Shown here: piece after piece, positions 34,848 through 43,283 of the stretch
Layout of the letters: every line of letters starts with the position of its first letter
Position numbering within the stretch: position 1 is the first letter of the stretch
Assembly (NCBI GenBank): GCA_028285545.1
Contig: JANQPA010000077.1
Span: forward strand, 1 to 64,000
Length of the DNA stretch: 64,000 nt
From: Saprospiraceae bacterium
Lineage (GTDB): Bacteria; Bacteroidota; Bacteroidia; Chitinophagales; Saprospiraceae
Direction: 5' to 3'
Made by a program: the position numbers and the translations under genes
The notes under the pieces: generated by a model
Database searches by the model: none
Told to the model about the DNA's origin: nothing
The model's input: only the letters and a program-made list of their open reading frames with translations

Positions 34848-35933
34848 ATGATCACTCGAAACCACCTGTCTCAATTGACTTCTATTTCCGTGATATGGGT
34901 ATTAGCAGGCTTGCTCACAGCTTTATACGAGTATTTTTTTTTGGCCAATTACCCCGGTGTGTTAGAAACTCAGGCCATGCAAGAGTTTAGTCTTGGAAAA
35001 AATATTGTGGCTGCGATGGGAGGATTATTTATTGGAAGTCTTTTATTCGGCTTGTTAGAACTTTTCTATTTTCAAAAAAAAATAACACGTGAAAAATTTT
35101 GGGTAGCGATTCTGAAAAAAATCGTCATCTATTCAATTTTACTCTTCTTTCTGCTGGTAGGCATTTCCATCGCTTATAATAGCATCTTATCCGGCAGAAG
35201 TATCAGTGACCCTGTTGTTTGGCAGGAAACGCGTAATTTTATCACTTCTATTGCCTTTTGGCATCCGGTCTTTCCTGTCTTATTACTGGCTTTGTTATCC
35301 TCTTTTTTATTACAATTATCGGAACGTTTCGGCACGAATGAGATGTGGAAGATGTTCAGTGGAAAATATTTTCATCCAAAGGAAGAACAGCGCATCTTTA
35401 TGTTCCTGGATTTAAACGATTCAACCACCATTGCCGAAAAATTGGGTAACGAAAAGTTTTATGGCTTCTTAAATGATTTCTTCCACGATATCGCCTCCGT
35501 TATCACCAAACACAAAGGAGAGGTAGTAGAATATGTTGGAGATCTGGTTATTATAAGCTGGACCTTCCCTTCTGGTTCTTATGAAACCCGTTGTATCGCC
35601 TGCTATCAGGATTTTGAGAAAGTAATTCAAATTAAAAAAGAAACCTACCTTACTCGATATGGGACAGTGCCTCAATTCAAGGCCGCCGTTCACTGTGGTG
35701 ATGTAATGATCGGAGAGATGGGTAAAATCAAAAAGTCCATTAAATTTTCTGGAGACGTTTTAAATACAACCGCCCGAGTAGAAAAAGTATGCAGCACCCT
35801 TGGTGCCAAATTAGTCATAACCGACAATTTGGTTGACATCCTTTCCGACCCCCCTTATCTAATGGAAAAAATAAGCAATATCAGCTTAAAAGGTAAAGAA
35901 GAACCCATTGATGTTTATAAGGTTTTAATGTAA
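34848..35933 (+). CDS. membrane-bound class III adenylate/guanylate cyclase
   Basis: The 361-residue protein has four transmembrane helices in the N-terminal half (about residues 11-30, 52-72, 84-106, 133-156). A linker and a class III cyclase domain follow. Metal-binding aspartates are in FMFLDLNDSTTIAEKLG and VVEYVGDLVII; GDVLNTTARVEKV supplies the Asn and Arg of the active site. At the position that usually carries the adenine-selecting Lys (four residues before the second Asp) there is Glu, so the nucleotide is uncertain. A second cyclase gene follows 271 bp downstream. Confidence 0.88.
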   Translation: MITRNHLSQLTSISVIWVLAGLLTALYEYFFLANYPGVLETQAMQEFSLGKNIVAAMGGLFIGSLLFGLLELFYFQKKITREKFWVAILKKIVIYSILLFFLLVGISIAYNSILSGRSISDPVVWQETRNFITSIAFWHPVFPVLLLALLSSFLLQLSERFGTNEMWKMFSGKYFHPKEEQRIFMFLDLNDSTTIAEKLGNEKFYGFLNDFFHDIASVITKHKGEVVEYVGDLVIISWTFPSGSYETRCIACYQDFEKVIQIKKETYLTRYGTVPQFKAAVHCGDVMIGEMGKIKKSIKFSGDVLNTTARVEKVCSTLGAKLVITDNLVDILSDPPYLMEKISNISLKGKEEPIDVYKVLM

Positions 35934-36144
35934 ATAATTCGCCCCCCTTTAGATTTTACTCTGAATCGCAGGATACTTGGGTGCTTGATAATAGCAATCT
36001 TCTTAGATTTAATGAATACTTATAATTCTTACCAGGAAAATAATATTTTTATCAAAACATCTGGAAGAAAGCTGCCCTGGCAATGCTCGTTTATTATGAA
36101 CAGGCGCTGGGCAGTATCTGGATCTAGAATTCACCTTGTGCTTA

Positions 36145-36164
36145 AATCAATTCTGTAATTGATT
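36145..36164. promoter_or_regulatory. short inverted repeat before the cyclase-TPR gene
   Basis: AATCAATT/AATTGATT with loop CTGT lies 40 bp before the start codon at 36205. It is an operator-sized dyad or a weak leader hairpin; the rest of 35934-36204 shows nothing further. Confidence 0.3.
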
Positions 36165-36204
36165 AGAAAAGGACCTATTGTAACCCGTAAAAGCACAGTT
36201 TCTT

Positions 36205-38133
36205 ATGACGAGTAGTCGCCAATTAGCAGCCATTCTGTTTGCAGATATAGCTGGTTATACAGCCCTTATGCAAAAGGATGAGCAATTAGCCTTATTAAAG
36301 CTTCAACATTTTCGCGAGGATTTAGAAAATTTTGTACCGCAATTTGGTGGCGAAATCATCCAATTTTACGGAGATGGTTGCCTCATGATTTTTAATAGTG
36401 TGGTTCATGCCATTAATTGTTCTATCCATTTGCAAAAATCATTAAAAAATGTGCCTGCTGTACCTGTCAGGATTGGTGCTCACCAGGGAGATGTTATTCT
36501 TGAAGGAGGGAATGTATTTGGAAATAGTGTCAACATTGCTGCTCGAATTGAATCTATGAGTATACCTGGCGCCATATTATTATCAGAAAAAGTTTATTCC
36601 GAACTTCAAAACCAGCCCGATATGAACCTGGTTTCTCTTGGGCATTTTGAATTTAAAAATGTAGAGAAACCAGTAGAAGTATTTGCAGTAGCACAAGAGG
36701 GATTTCCAGTACCCAAAAAAAATGAGATTAAAGGGAAATTCAAGAAGCAGAGTCAGGAAAAGTCCATTGCAGTTCTGCCATTTGAAAATCGAAGTTCGGA
36801 TCCCGAGCAGGAATATTTCAGTGATGGGATTGCTGAAGAAATTATATATAACCTCTCTCAATTGGAGAACCTTAAGGTGGCAAGTCGTTCCTCTTCATTC
36901 GCATTTAAAGGTTCATCTGAAGGTATCTTAAAAATAGCACAACATTTAAAAGTCGAGAATATTTTAGAAGGGAGTGTTCGAAAGTCAGGCAATAAAGTTC
37001 GGATTAGCGTTCAATTAGTAGACCCAATCAATGGATTCCAAATCTGGACAGAAAGATTTAATCGAGAGCTGGAGGACTTATTTGCTATCCAGGAAGAGAT
37101 AGCTGAAAAAGTCGTTCATAAATTAGAGCTTACTTTATTGGGCAAGGAAAAAAGACAGCCTTTTATTGAGAGGAAAACTGAAAATGTAAAAGCCTACCAA
37201 TTATACCTACAAGGAAGAAACTATCTCGATCAAAGAATTAATATAGATGCAGCTCTCTCTTGTTTTGACCATGCTACTTCACTTGACCCTAAATTTGCAG
37301 CAGCCTATACCAGTATTGCCTATGCTAATTTTTATAAAGTAACTTTTAGTAATTATCCGCCTAAACAAGGGTTTCCTAAAGCACAGTTGGCCATAAAAAA
37401 AGCACTGAGTTTGGATGGAAGTATTGCCGAAGCACATACGATGCAGGCTTTAGTCGATTTTTATTATAATTATAATTGGGAAAAAGCGCGTCAAGAATAT
37501 GAAAAAGCGGTTTTGCTCCAGCCTGGTTTGTCAGATACCTATCGGGTGAAGGCTTATTTTCATAGTATGTTATTAGAATATGAAGAGGCCATTAAATGTG
37601 CAGAAAAGGCCTATGAGTTAGAACCTTTAAGTGTGAATAATTGCTTCAGTTTAGGAGATATGTTTTATCGTTCAGGTAGGTTTGAGGAGGCCATTAAGAT
37701 TCTCAGTGGCCTGGTCCAAAAATATCCTGATAATACAATAGCAAGGGATTTACTAGGTTATTCTTATTTTTTGAATGGAAGTATCGAGGTTGCCAAAAAC
37801 ATACTGCTCCCACATGTTAACTTGTCACAATCTGCGCATATTTATATCATTGGTCGATATCGTTTTGCTTTGCAACAAGGAGACAAAAAACTGGCAATGG
37901 ACTATCTTGAGCACTTACAAATCATTAGTAAGTCTATATGGGTTAATCCTACCATAATTTCATTTATGCACTACCAATTGGAAGACATTAAAAAAGCAGA
38001 GCATTATTTTAAAAAGGCAATAGAAGACAAAGATCCAGGCATCATATATTGCAATATAGATCCCATTTGGGGTAATTATAAGCTACTCCCCTTTGTTCAA
38101 AATAAGCTCAAAGAAATGAATTTAATTAAATAA
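36205..38133 (+). CDS. class III cyclase fused to TolB-like and TPR domains
   Basis: The 642-residue soluble protein starts with a class III cyclase domain (ILFADIAGYTALMQKDEQLA with the first metal Asp, then QFYGDGCLMIF with the second, and NSVNIAARIE). A TolB/FlgO-like domain follows (SIAVLPFENRSSDPEQEYFSDGIAEEI to ITVQLVD-like strands, about residues 187-300), then tetratricopeptide repeats to the end. This architecture is frequent in Rhizobiales and Bacteroidota. Gln stands at the usual adenine-selecting Lys position. It is probably a cytoplasmic sensor enzyme making a cyclic nucleotide in response to protein binding. Confidence 0.9.
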   Translation: MTSSRQLAAILFADIAGYTALMQKDEQLALLKLQHFREDLENFVPQFGGEIIQFYGDGCLMIFNSVVHAINCSIHLQKSLKNVPAVPVRIGAHQGDVILEGGNVFGNSVNIAARIESMSIPGAILLSEKVYSELQNQPDMNLVSLGHFEFKNVEKPVEVFAVAQEGFPVPKKNEIKGKFKKQSQEKSIAVLPFENRSSDPEQEYFSDGIAEEIIYNLSQLENLKVASRSSSFAFKGSSEGILKIAQHLKVENILEGSVRKSGNKVRISVQLVDPINGFQIWTERFNRELEDLFAIQEEIAEKVVHKLELTLLGKEKRQPFIERKTENVKAYQLYLQGRNYLDQRINIDAALSCFDHATSLDPKFAAAYTSIAYANFYKVTFSNYPPKQGFPKAQLAIKKALSLDGSIAEAHTMQALVDFYYNYNWEKARQEYEKAVLLQPGLSDTYRVKAYFHSMLLEYEEAIKCAEKAYELEPLSVNNCFSLGDMFYRSGRFEEAIKILSGLVQKYPDNTIARDLLGYSYFLNGSIEVAKNILLPHVNLSQSAHIYIIGRYRFALQQGDKKLAMDYLEHLQIISKSIWVNPTIISFMHYQLEDIKKAEHYFKKAIEDKDPGIIYCNIDPIWGNYKLLPFVQNKLKEMNLIK

Positions 38134-38164
38134 TTTCTCGTTCTAATTTAAGGCTGCCACAGAG

Positions 38165-38890
38165 TTAAATCTTCGTCACCAATGCCCAATCACTCAATTT
38201 TCTAAAGGTTCGTCCATATTCCATGATATTAAAACCTGCATTTTTAATTATTGACCGAAAATCTTCTGAAGAATGTGTCCAATAGGTTCCATTGGCCTGC
38301 AATTTGCTAATCTCTCGATTTTGTTTGCTTACTTCTGCCCCTTCCTTCATTACTTTAAACGTTTTAATGAGGCCATGTTGACGTATCATTTTAATGGCGA
38401 TGGCCATTTGCCAATCTAAAACATTTACTGCTTTTCCAGGGTCAACGAAAATACCATATCCTCCAGGGCTCATCCATTCATGAATGTTTGAAAGGATAAC
38501 CTCAGGATTGCTTTGGGTATATAAAAAATGGATACATAAACAGGCTTTCAGTGTGCCGGCTTCTAAGCTTATACTTTCAGCATCACTCTGAATGATCTTT
38601 AAATTATTTAGGTTATGTTTTACTTTTTTATCTTTTGCCACTTCATTCATTCCTTCATCTCTATCGATATGGATAATTTGTGCCTGGGGAAATTTTTTAG
38701 CCAAATCAATAGAGTAATTTCCAGTTCCTGCTCCCATATCCAGAATAACATCACCTGCTTCAATTTTCCAGGTATCTGTAAAGCCAATAACTTCTTGATG
38801 GAGTGCCTGGTAAAATGGATTGTAGGACATCAGCATATCGTATTTTTGAGCATACTTTGTCCAATCTACTGTTCTATCTAGATCCTTCAT
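38165..38890 (-). CDS. class I SAM-dependent methyltransferase
   Basis: The 241-residue protein has motif I VILDMGAGTGNYSIDLAKKF (about residues 48-67), motif II IIHIDRD, and AESISLEAGTLKACLCIHFLY, matching the methyltransferase 11/25 group. The substrate is unknown. The start overlaps by 17 bp the end of the FeeM-like acyltransferase gene on the same strand, so the two are translationally coupled and may act on the same small molecule. Confidence 0.88.
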   Translation of the reverse strand: MKDLDRTVDWTKYAQKYDMLMSYNPFYQALHQEVIGFTDTWKIEAGDVILDMGAGTGNYSIDLAKKFPQAQIIHIDRDEGMNEVAKDKKVKHNLNNLKIIQSDAESISLEAGTLKACLCIHFLYTQSNPEVILSNIHEWMSPGGYGIFVDPGKAVNVLDWQMAIAIKMIRQHGLIKTFKVMKEGAEVSKQNREISKLQANGTYWTHSSEDFRSIIKNAGFNIMEYGRTFRKLSDWALVTKI

Positions 38891-39584
38891 TAGCCCTCAT
38901 TTTACTGCTTAAAAATGAATAACGTTCTCTTTCCTCAGCCGTACAGGCAGGCATTCCTCTTTGTGTCACCTTTTCTCTACTTTCTGACTGCTGGGTGCTT
39001 AACAGCACAAAGGGTACATCCACCCAGTCATATCTCCAAACATTAGAGATTTTTTTAAAGCCAAGCATTCGCTCATAAAAGGGCACATGGTTTTCTCTAA
39101 CAGAGGTAATAATGTGATCACAATCTTCAAAATAGGAGCTGAGATCCTGGATTCTAAAAAGAAGTAGTTGGGCAAACAAGGACTGGCGGCCTTTAAAGTG
39201 GGGAGCTATAGCATACCTACTGGATTCCAGGATATTATTCTTAAGACCAATATTGCGTTCCAATTCTTCTTTAAAGGGTACAATACTTTCCGTTAATTCC
39301 CAATCATATTTGGAAGACCAAATAGAGCTTCTGACGGTAGCAACCGGGCGGCCATCATACCAAATTAAATGAGTCCGAGAATTTGGGAGCGCATCAAAAT
39401 GATCAAACAGCATCTTTTCCGCATTAGGCTTGATCATTTTGACAGAGGAATATGAAAGATAGCGGAGTTGGTAAGCAATTTTTTTGCTTTCTGGACCACA
39501 GCATAACTGAGCTATATATCCATTGACTTCAAAGAGGATTTCCTCCTTAATCAATCGTGATTGAATAGAATTCATAGGGTACAT
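38874..39584 (-). CDS. FeeM-like GNAT N-acyltransferase
   Basis: The 236-residue protein resembles N-acyl amino acid synthases and autoinducer synthases: AYQLRYLSYSSVKMI, HLIWYDGRPVATVRSSIWS, ESSRYAIAPHFKGRQSLFAQLLLF and IITSVRENHVPFYERMLGFKKI. The last resembles the GNAT acceptor/CoA region. Enzymes of this type load an acyl chain from acyl-ACP onto an amino acid. The coupled methyltransferase and the divergent alpha/beta hydrolase suggest a small lipid-signal or metabolite locus; that is inference. It lacks any signal peptide. The alternative start at 39575 loses only three residues. Confidence 0.65.
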   Translation of the reverse strand: MYPMNSIQSRLIKEEILFEVNGYIAQLCCGPESKKIAYQLRYLSYSSVKMIKPNAEKMLFDHFDALPNSRTHLIWYDGRPVATVRSSIWSSKYDWELTESIVPFKEELERNIGLKNNILESSRYAIAPHFKGRQSLFAQLLLFRIQDLSSYFEDCDHIITSVRENHVPFYERMLGFKKISNVWRYDWVDVPFVLLSTQQSESREKVTQRGMPACTAEERERYSFLSSKMRANEGSR

Positions 39585-39707
39585 TTAGGTGTTGGTAATA
39601 CTAATTTGCAAAAGATTTATCCCTAATTTTCAGATTTTGTTAGCATAAACATTCGACTTTTTAAAATATCTTATGCCCCTAAGCTGAAAAAATCAAATAA
39701 AAAGAGA

Positions 39708-40520
39708 ATGCTGGAACAACAAATTTCTATAAGAGAAGGAAACTCTCTGATTAACTATCTTCATCAGGGAGAAGGTAAAGTAAATCTTCTTTTCCTTCAC
39801 GGATGGTGCATTAATAGCAGCTACTGGAAAAATCAGATCCATTATTTTTCAAATAACTATTCAGTGTATGCTCTTGATTTAGCTGGTTTTGGAAAATCGA
39901 CCAGTAAAAGAAACAATTGGTCTATTGAAGAATATGCAAAGGACGTCAAGGGTTTCATCCAGACTCTTGGCTTAAAAAATGTTTTCCTGGTAGGGCATTC
40001 CATGTCTGGCCTGATCATGCTACAAACCGTTCTTAACGACCCTACAAATATCATCGGTATTGCAGGAGTTGAAAATTTCCAATTTGTTGATGTTACTTTT
40101 CCTCCCGAACAAATTGAAGCCATGATGGCTGAATTTGACTTAATTAAAGAAGATTTTAGAAAAAATGCCCCTCTTTATGCGGATAAATTGTTGTTTCAAC
40201 CTTCTACATCCGAGGCAGTACGAGCACAGGTAAAAGCAGATTTTGCCAATGCAGATCCAGAAATTGGGTATATGTCTATTATGGATTATCTCCAAACCAG
40301 TCAATTAACTCCAACTAAACTGGAAAACGCTCCCTTTAAATTAAATCTTTTGAATAGTGAGGCCATTCCTACTAATGTTGATGGATTAGAAAATCATTGT
40401 AAAAATAGCTTTGAAGTATTATCAGTTGGGCATACCGGTCATTATCCAATGATAGAAAACCCAGATGTGTTTAATGAAGTATTGGAAGGCCTTTTGAAGG
40501 GTAATTTGGATATAACATAA
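39708..40520 (+). CDS. alpha/beta-fold hydrolase
   Basis: The 270-residue protein has LLFLHGWCINSSYW (oxyanion region), the nucleophile Ser in LVGHSMSGLIMLQ (about residue 103) and a C-terminal His in SVGHTGHYPMIENPD. It is a cytoplasmic esterase, lipase or lactonase-type enzyme; substrate unknown. It is transcribed divergently from the FeeM-like gene. Its final codons lie inside a 56-bp palindrome. Confidence 0.88.
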   Translation: MLEQQISIREGNSLINYLHQGEGKVNLLFLHGWCINSSYWKNQIHYFSNNYSVYALDLAGFGKSTSKRNNWSIEEYAKDVKGFIQTLGLKNVFLVGHSMSGLIMLQTVLNDPTNIIGIAGVENFQFVDVTFPPEQIEAMMAEFDLIKEDFRKNAPLYADKLLFQPSTSEAVRAQVKADFANADPEIGYMSIMDYLQTSQLTPTKLENAPFKLNLLNSEAIPTNVDGLENHCKNSFEVLSVGHTGHYPMIENPDVFNEVLEGLLKGNLDIT

Positions 40521-40563
40521 AAAATATTGCGGCTGTAGCCGCAATATTTTTTATGTTATATCC
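40508..40563. terminator. 56-bp palindrome containing both stop codons of convergent genes
   Basis: Arms of 27 bp (starting GGATATAACATAAAAAATAT) are perfectly complementary around a GT centre. The plus-strand hydrolase stop (40518-40520) is in the left arm and the minus-strand stop (40556-40558) in the right arm, so both genes end with the same DNA in different frames. The GC-rich core GCGGCT/AGCCGC next to an A/T run makes it a good bidirectional terminator. Confidence 0.85.
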
Positions 40564-40999
40564 AATTAGATATGGTAAGTATCACTCCTTTTTGAAACTC
40601 AAAAAATTCCTTTTCGGTATACCAACACCAAATTCCTGATAAAGCCAAATAAATAAGAAGGTGACTTACCAGAAAAGCTAGGATTATGGTAAAAAAGACA
40701 TATAACCACCCAGGCCAGCTTACAGGATTGGTGTATGAAAAAAATTCACTCCCCCCATCTCCTTCAACAGGTCTGTTGTATCGCCTCATTACACGATGCA
40801 AATGTCCCTCAAACCAAAGTGCATTAAAACAGGGTAAGGAGAATATTGGAAATTGTTTTCCTCTCATGTCTCGATCAATGTCTTTCCATCTCAATTTTAC
40901 ATTTCTTGCAATTCCAATTTTTATTCTACCCAGATTTCGGGTTGACATGCCTAAATAGATAAACCGGTATCCGAATAAGGAATACAATATCTGTTTCAT
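40556..40999 (-). CDS. T5orf172/GIY-YIG-like domain protein with a transmembrane tail
   Basis: The 147-residue protein has FIYLGMSTRNLGRIKIGIARNVKLRWKDI, then ALWFEGHLHRVMRRYNRPVEG and GGSEFF. This resembles the T5orf172/Mug113 branch of GIY-YIG nucleases ('kIGia...R' and 'E..LH..f...G.EwF'). It is followed by a hydrophobic helix (GWLYVFFTIILAFLVSHLLIYLAL), so the domain would face the cytoplasm at the membrane. Function unknown; DNA binding or cleavage is inferred from family resemblance only. Confidence 0.6.
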   Translation of the reverse strand: MKQILYSLFGYRFIYLGMSTRNLGRIKIGIARNVKLRWKDIDRDMRGKQFPIFSLPCFNALWFEGHLHRVMRRYNRPVEGDGGSEFFSYTNPVSWPGWLYVFFTIILAFLVSHLLIYLALSGIWCWYTEKEFFEFQKGVILTISNWI

Positions 41000-41301
41000 T
41001 TTTTATCAGTATCATTTTGTTTACAGATATTAAAAATACATTTTGTTTTTTATATTTTGAAACTTTTTGTGTTTTAAGTTCTTCAACTTAAGTGTTCATT
41101 GCGCATACCGAAAATCGATTTAAAAAGCCCTATAGGATTATGGAGCGTTAAAAAGATTAAAATTGAAGTATCCTCTTAAAGCGGCAAGAAGTAGATTGTT
41201 TTTGTTTGTGAAAACAATTTACTTCCATTTTACTTCTAAATAATTCTATTTGTTTCCTGAATTCGAAATTTGGGATGAGTTACCTTTATCTGTATTAATT
41301 T
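41000..41301. other. A/T-rich intergenic region
   Basis: About 300 bp with TTTTGTTT-rich tracts (41015-41080) and no ORF, hairpin or repeat that I can support. It holds the promoter of the minus-strand T5orf172-like gene. Confidence 0.4.
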
Positions 41302-42078
41302 TTACTCAAAAAGAAGATCATTTGTTGGCAGTTTCAATCTCGAAAAAAAAGCTTTGGGAGAATAGCCGGTAATTTTCCTACAATCTTTAATAAAATGAGG
41401 CTGGTCATAATAGCCAAAAGCTAAGGCATCCATTAGATATGAATTTTCATTTTGGAGAATATGTGAAGTTGCACTTTCAAATCGAAGAACATTTATCAAA
41501 TTCTTGGGAGAGAGGTTAAAATATTTTTGGGTAATCCGCTCGAGGGTTTTAGTAGACATATTTAGTCTTTTGGCAACTTCTTTAACTTTAAAAATGCTTT
41601 CCAAATCCTTTTCTAATTGATCCAATATGGAAGAAATATCCTTCTGTTCTGATCCGGAAAATGCTCCGTCTAAAATATCATCTAAATGATCTCCATACAT
41701 CCGATCAGGCTTAAAATCTTCAGTCAATTGCCTCATGGATTTTAGACGTTGTTCGCCGAAGAGTTTAAGGATAGAGATATCCTTCCAACCTTTAAGCAAA
41801 CCAGTGAAAGAGCTTAGGCTTACAATCTTTAGATTTAATTTGATATTCAAACAAATCAGATAATCAGGAATTCTATAATAAGAGACCTGATTAGTAGCAG
41901 GGAAAATGCCTCCTACCCCACAGGAAACATAAGTTCCCAATTGACTATCCCATCGCTCCAAGTGTCCTTGTAATACCAAATACAATTCAATTTTGCCATT
42001 TGGAATCGCCATAAAACTAGGAATCTCTTCTAATCTATACAGTTGGTAACGATCAATATACCTCTGCAAAATGGGCAT
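41302..42078 (-). CDS. AraC-family transcriptional regulator
   Basis: From the ATG at 42078 the protein has 258 residues. The N-terminal half is a cupin-like ligand domain (GKIELYLVLQGHLERWD) and the C-terminal 100 residues form the AraC double helix-turn-helix (FKVKEVAKRLNMSTKTLERI and ALAFGYYDQPHFIKDCRKITGYSPKAF). It is divergent from the retropepsin-like gene with about 90 bp between the starts, so it may control that gene or itself. A TTG start at 42105 is less likely. Confidence 0.88.
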   Translation of the reverse strand: MPILQRYIDRYQLYRLEEIPSFMAIPNGKIELYLVLQGHLERWDSQLGTYVSCGVGGIFPATNQVSYYRIPDYLICLNIKLNLKIVSLSSFTGLLKGWKDISILKLFGEQRLKSMRQLTEDFKPDRMYGDHLDDILDGAFSGSEQKDISSILDQLEKDLESIFKVKEVAKRLNMSTKTLERITQKYFNLSPKNLINVLRFESATSHILQNENSYLMDALAFGYYDQPHFIKDCRKITGYSPKAFFSRLKLPTNDLLFE

Positions 42079-42167
42079 TTTGGGTTTTTCTTCCTTTAGG
42101 ATCAAGCTGTCTCGTTTTTACAATTATTCAATAAAAATATCCCATATGTTTGTCCCAAAATAAGAAA

Positions 42168-43052
42168 ATGATTATGAATAAAATCATAGCATTATGCCTG
42201 ATAGTCCTGAGTGTATCATATACTGTAAATGCTCAGGAACACCCATTTCACTTAACGAGTGAGGGGCATATTCTAATCCAGGTAACATTAAATGGAGAAC
42301 ACAAAGTTAATTTCCTCTTAGATACCGGAGCTGGAGCCATTGTGTTTTCAAGTAAAACCTTCGAAAAGATAAAAAATAAGGCTACCGAGGAAGGTTATTT
42401 TACAGGATTTCGGCATGATGGGGATCGTGTCGATGGTGTCCTGTATAAAGGTCAATCTATTGCTATGGGAGACTATAAAAAGGAAGATTTCCTTTTTGGG
42501 ATCTATCCTCCTTTGGATGACTATGGGATAGATGGCTTGATCTCTTTAAAATTTTTTGAAAACCAAGCTTTTTCTATAGATTTTAAGAATCAAAAAATCA
42601 AATTTTTATCTCCAAAACAGGTTAATGAACTAGCCAAAGATCATAGTACCCTGCCTCTTACCTTGGATCGCAAAGGAGAAGTTTCACTGGATATAAGTAT
42701 TCCTATATGCTTAGAAGGAAACCAAAGAGTAGATGCCCAGTTTGATACCGGAAGCGGTTATGGATCCGTAATCCTGCACCCCTATTTTATGAATAAATTG
42801 AAACTGGATCCCGAGGAAGCAAAAACTTCAACTTACAAAACCCCAATATCTGGCAAGGAATTGAAAGATTCCATCTTTACTTTAGATTGGGTAGGCCTTT
42901 GTAGTGATCAGGGAAGGCTAAAGATGGAAGATTGGTCGGTTGTTTTCCGAGAAGATATGATTCATGAAGCACTGATTGGTAGTGAATTGTTTAAAAACGC
43001 TCGTGTCACTATTGATTTAGCTTCAAAAAGGATGGTTGTTGAGCCACAATAG
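42168..43052 (+). CDS. exported retropepsin-like aspartic protease
   Basis: With the ATG at 42168 (or 42174) the protein has about 294 residues and a signal peptide (IIALCLIVLSVSYTVNAQ). Two aspartyl protease half-sites are visible: VNFLLDTGAGAIVFSS (about residue 55) and VDAQFDTGSGYGSVIL (about residue 190). Each is followed by a hydrophobic flap region, so the chain is a duplicated, pepsin-like single-chain enzyme. It should act in the periplasm. Its divergent neighbour is an AraC regulator. Confidence 0.82.
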   Translation: MIMNKIIALCLIVLSVSYTVNAQEHPFHLTSEGHILIQVTLNGEHKVNFLLDTGAGAIVFSSKTFEKIKNKATEEGYFTGFRHDGDRVDGVLYKGQSIAMGDYKKEDFLFGIYPPLDDYGIDGLISLKFFENQAFSIDFKNQKIKFLSPKQVNELAKDHSTLPLTLDRKGEVSLDISIPICLEGNQRVDAQFDTGSGYGSVILHPYFMNKLKLDPEEAKTSTYKTPISGKELKDSIFTLDWVGLCSDQGRLKMEDWSVVFREDMIHEALIGSELFKNARVTIDLASKRMVVEPQ

Positions 43053-43235
43053 ATTTTGTGTTAAATCAAGACAAAATCATAAGTCTTACCTACTTCTGAT
43101 TTTTGTAAATCATACAGTTAAAACCAATTTAATACTCTATTTTGTAGAAAAAAACATAAATAACGATCTAAGTCAACAAAATAGTTCACTTATTAATCAA
43201 AAAAAGAGAAGGCAGCCAATCTTTTAATATCGACA

Positions 43236-43273
43236 TTTGTAAATGATTATGGTATCAAAATAATCTTTACAAA
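43236..43273. promoter_or_regulatory. near-palindromic site upstream of the P450 gene
   Basis: TTTGTAAATGATTAT (43236-43250) and ATAATCTTTACAAA (43260-43273) are inverted copies with one extra base, separated by 9 bp and ending 10 bp before the P450 start codon. The size suits an operator for the AraC regulator encoded downstream. Part of it (ATTTGTAA) recurs upstream of the alcohol dehydrogenase gene at about 47223. Confidence 0.5.
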
Positions 43274-43283
43274 CAAAATTGAT

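Noticed and set aside
43036..43227. 63-codon ORF between the retropepsin and P450 genes
   Set aside because: It starts inside the retropepsin gene, and the translation is low-complexity without a domain.
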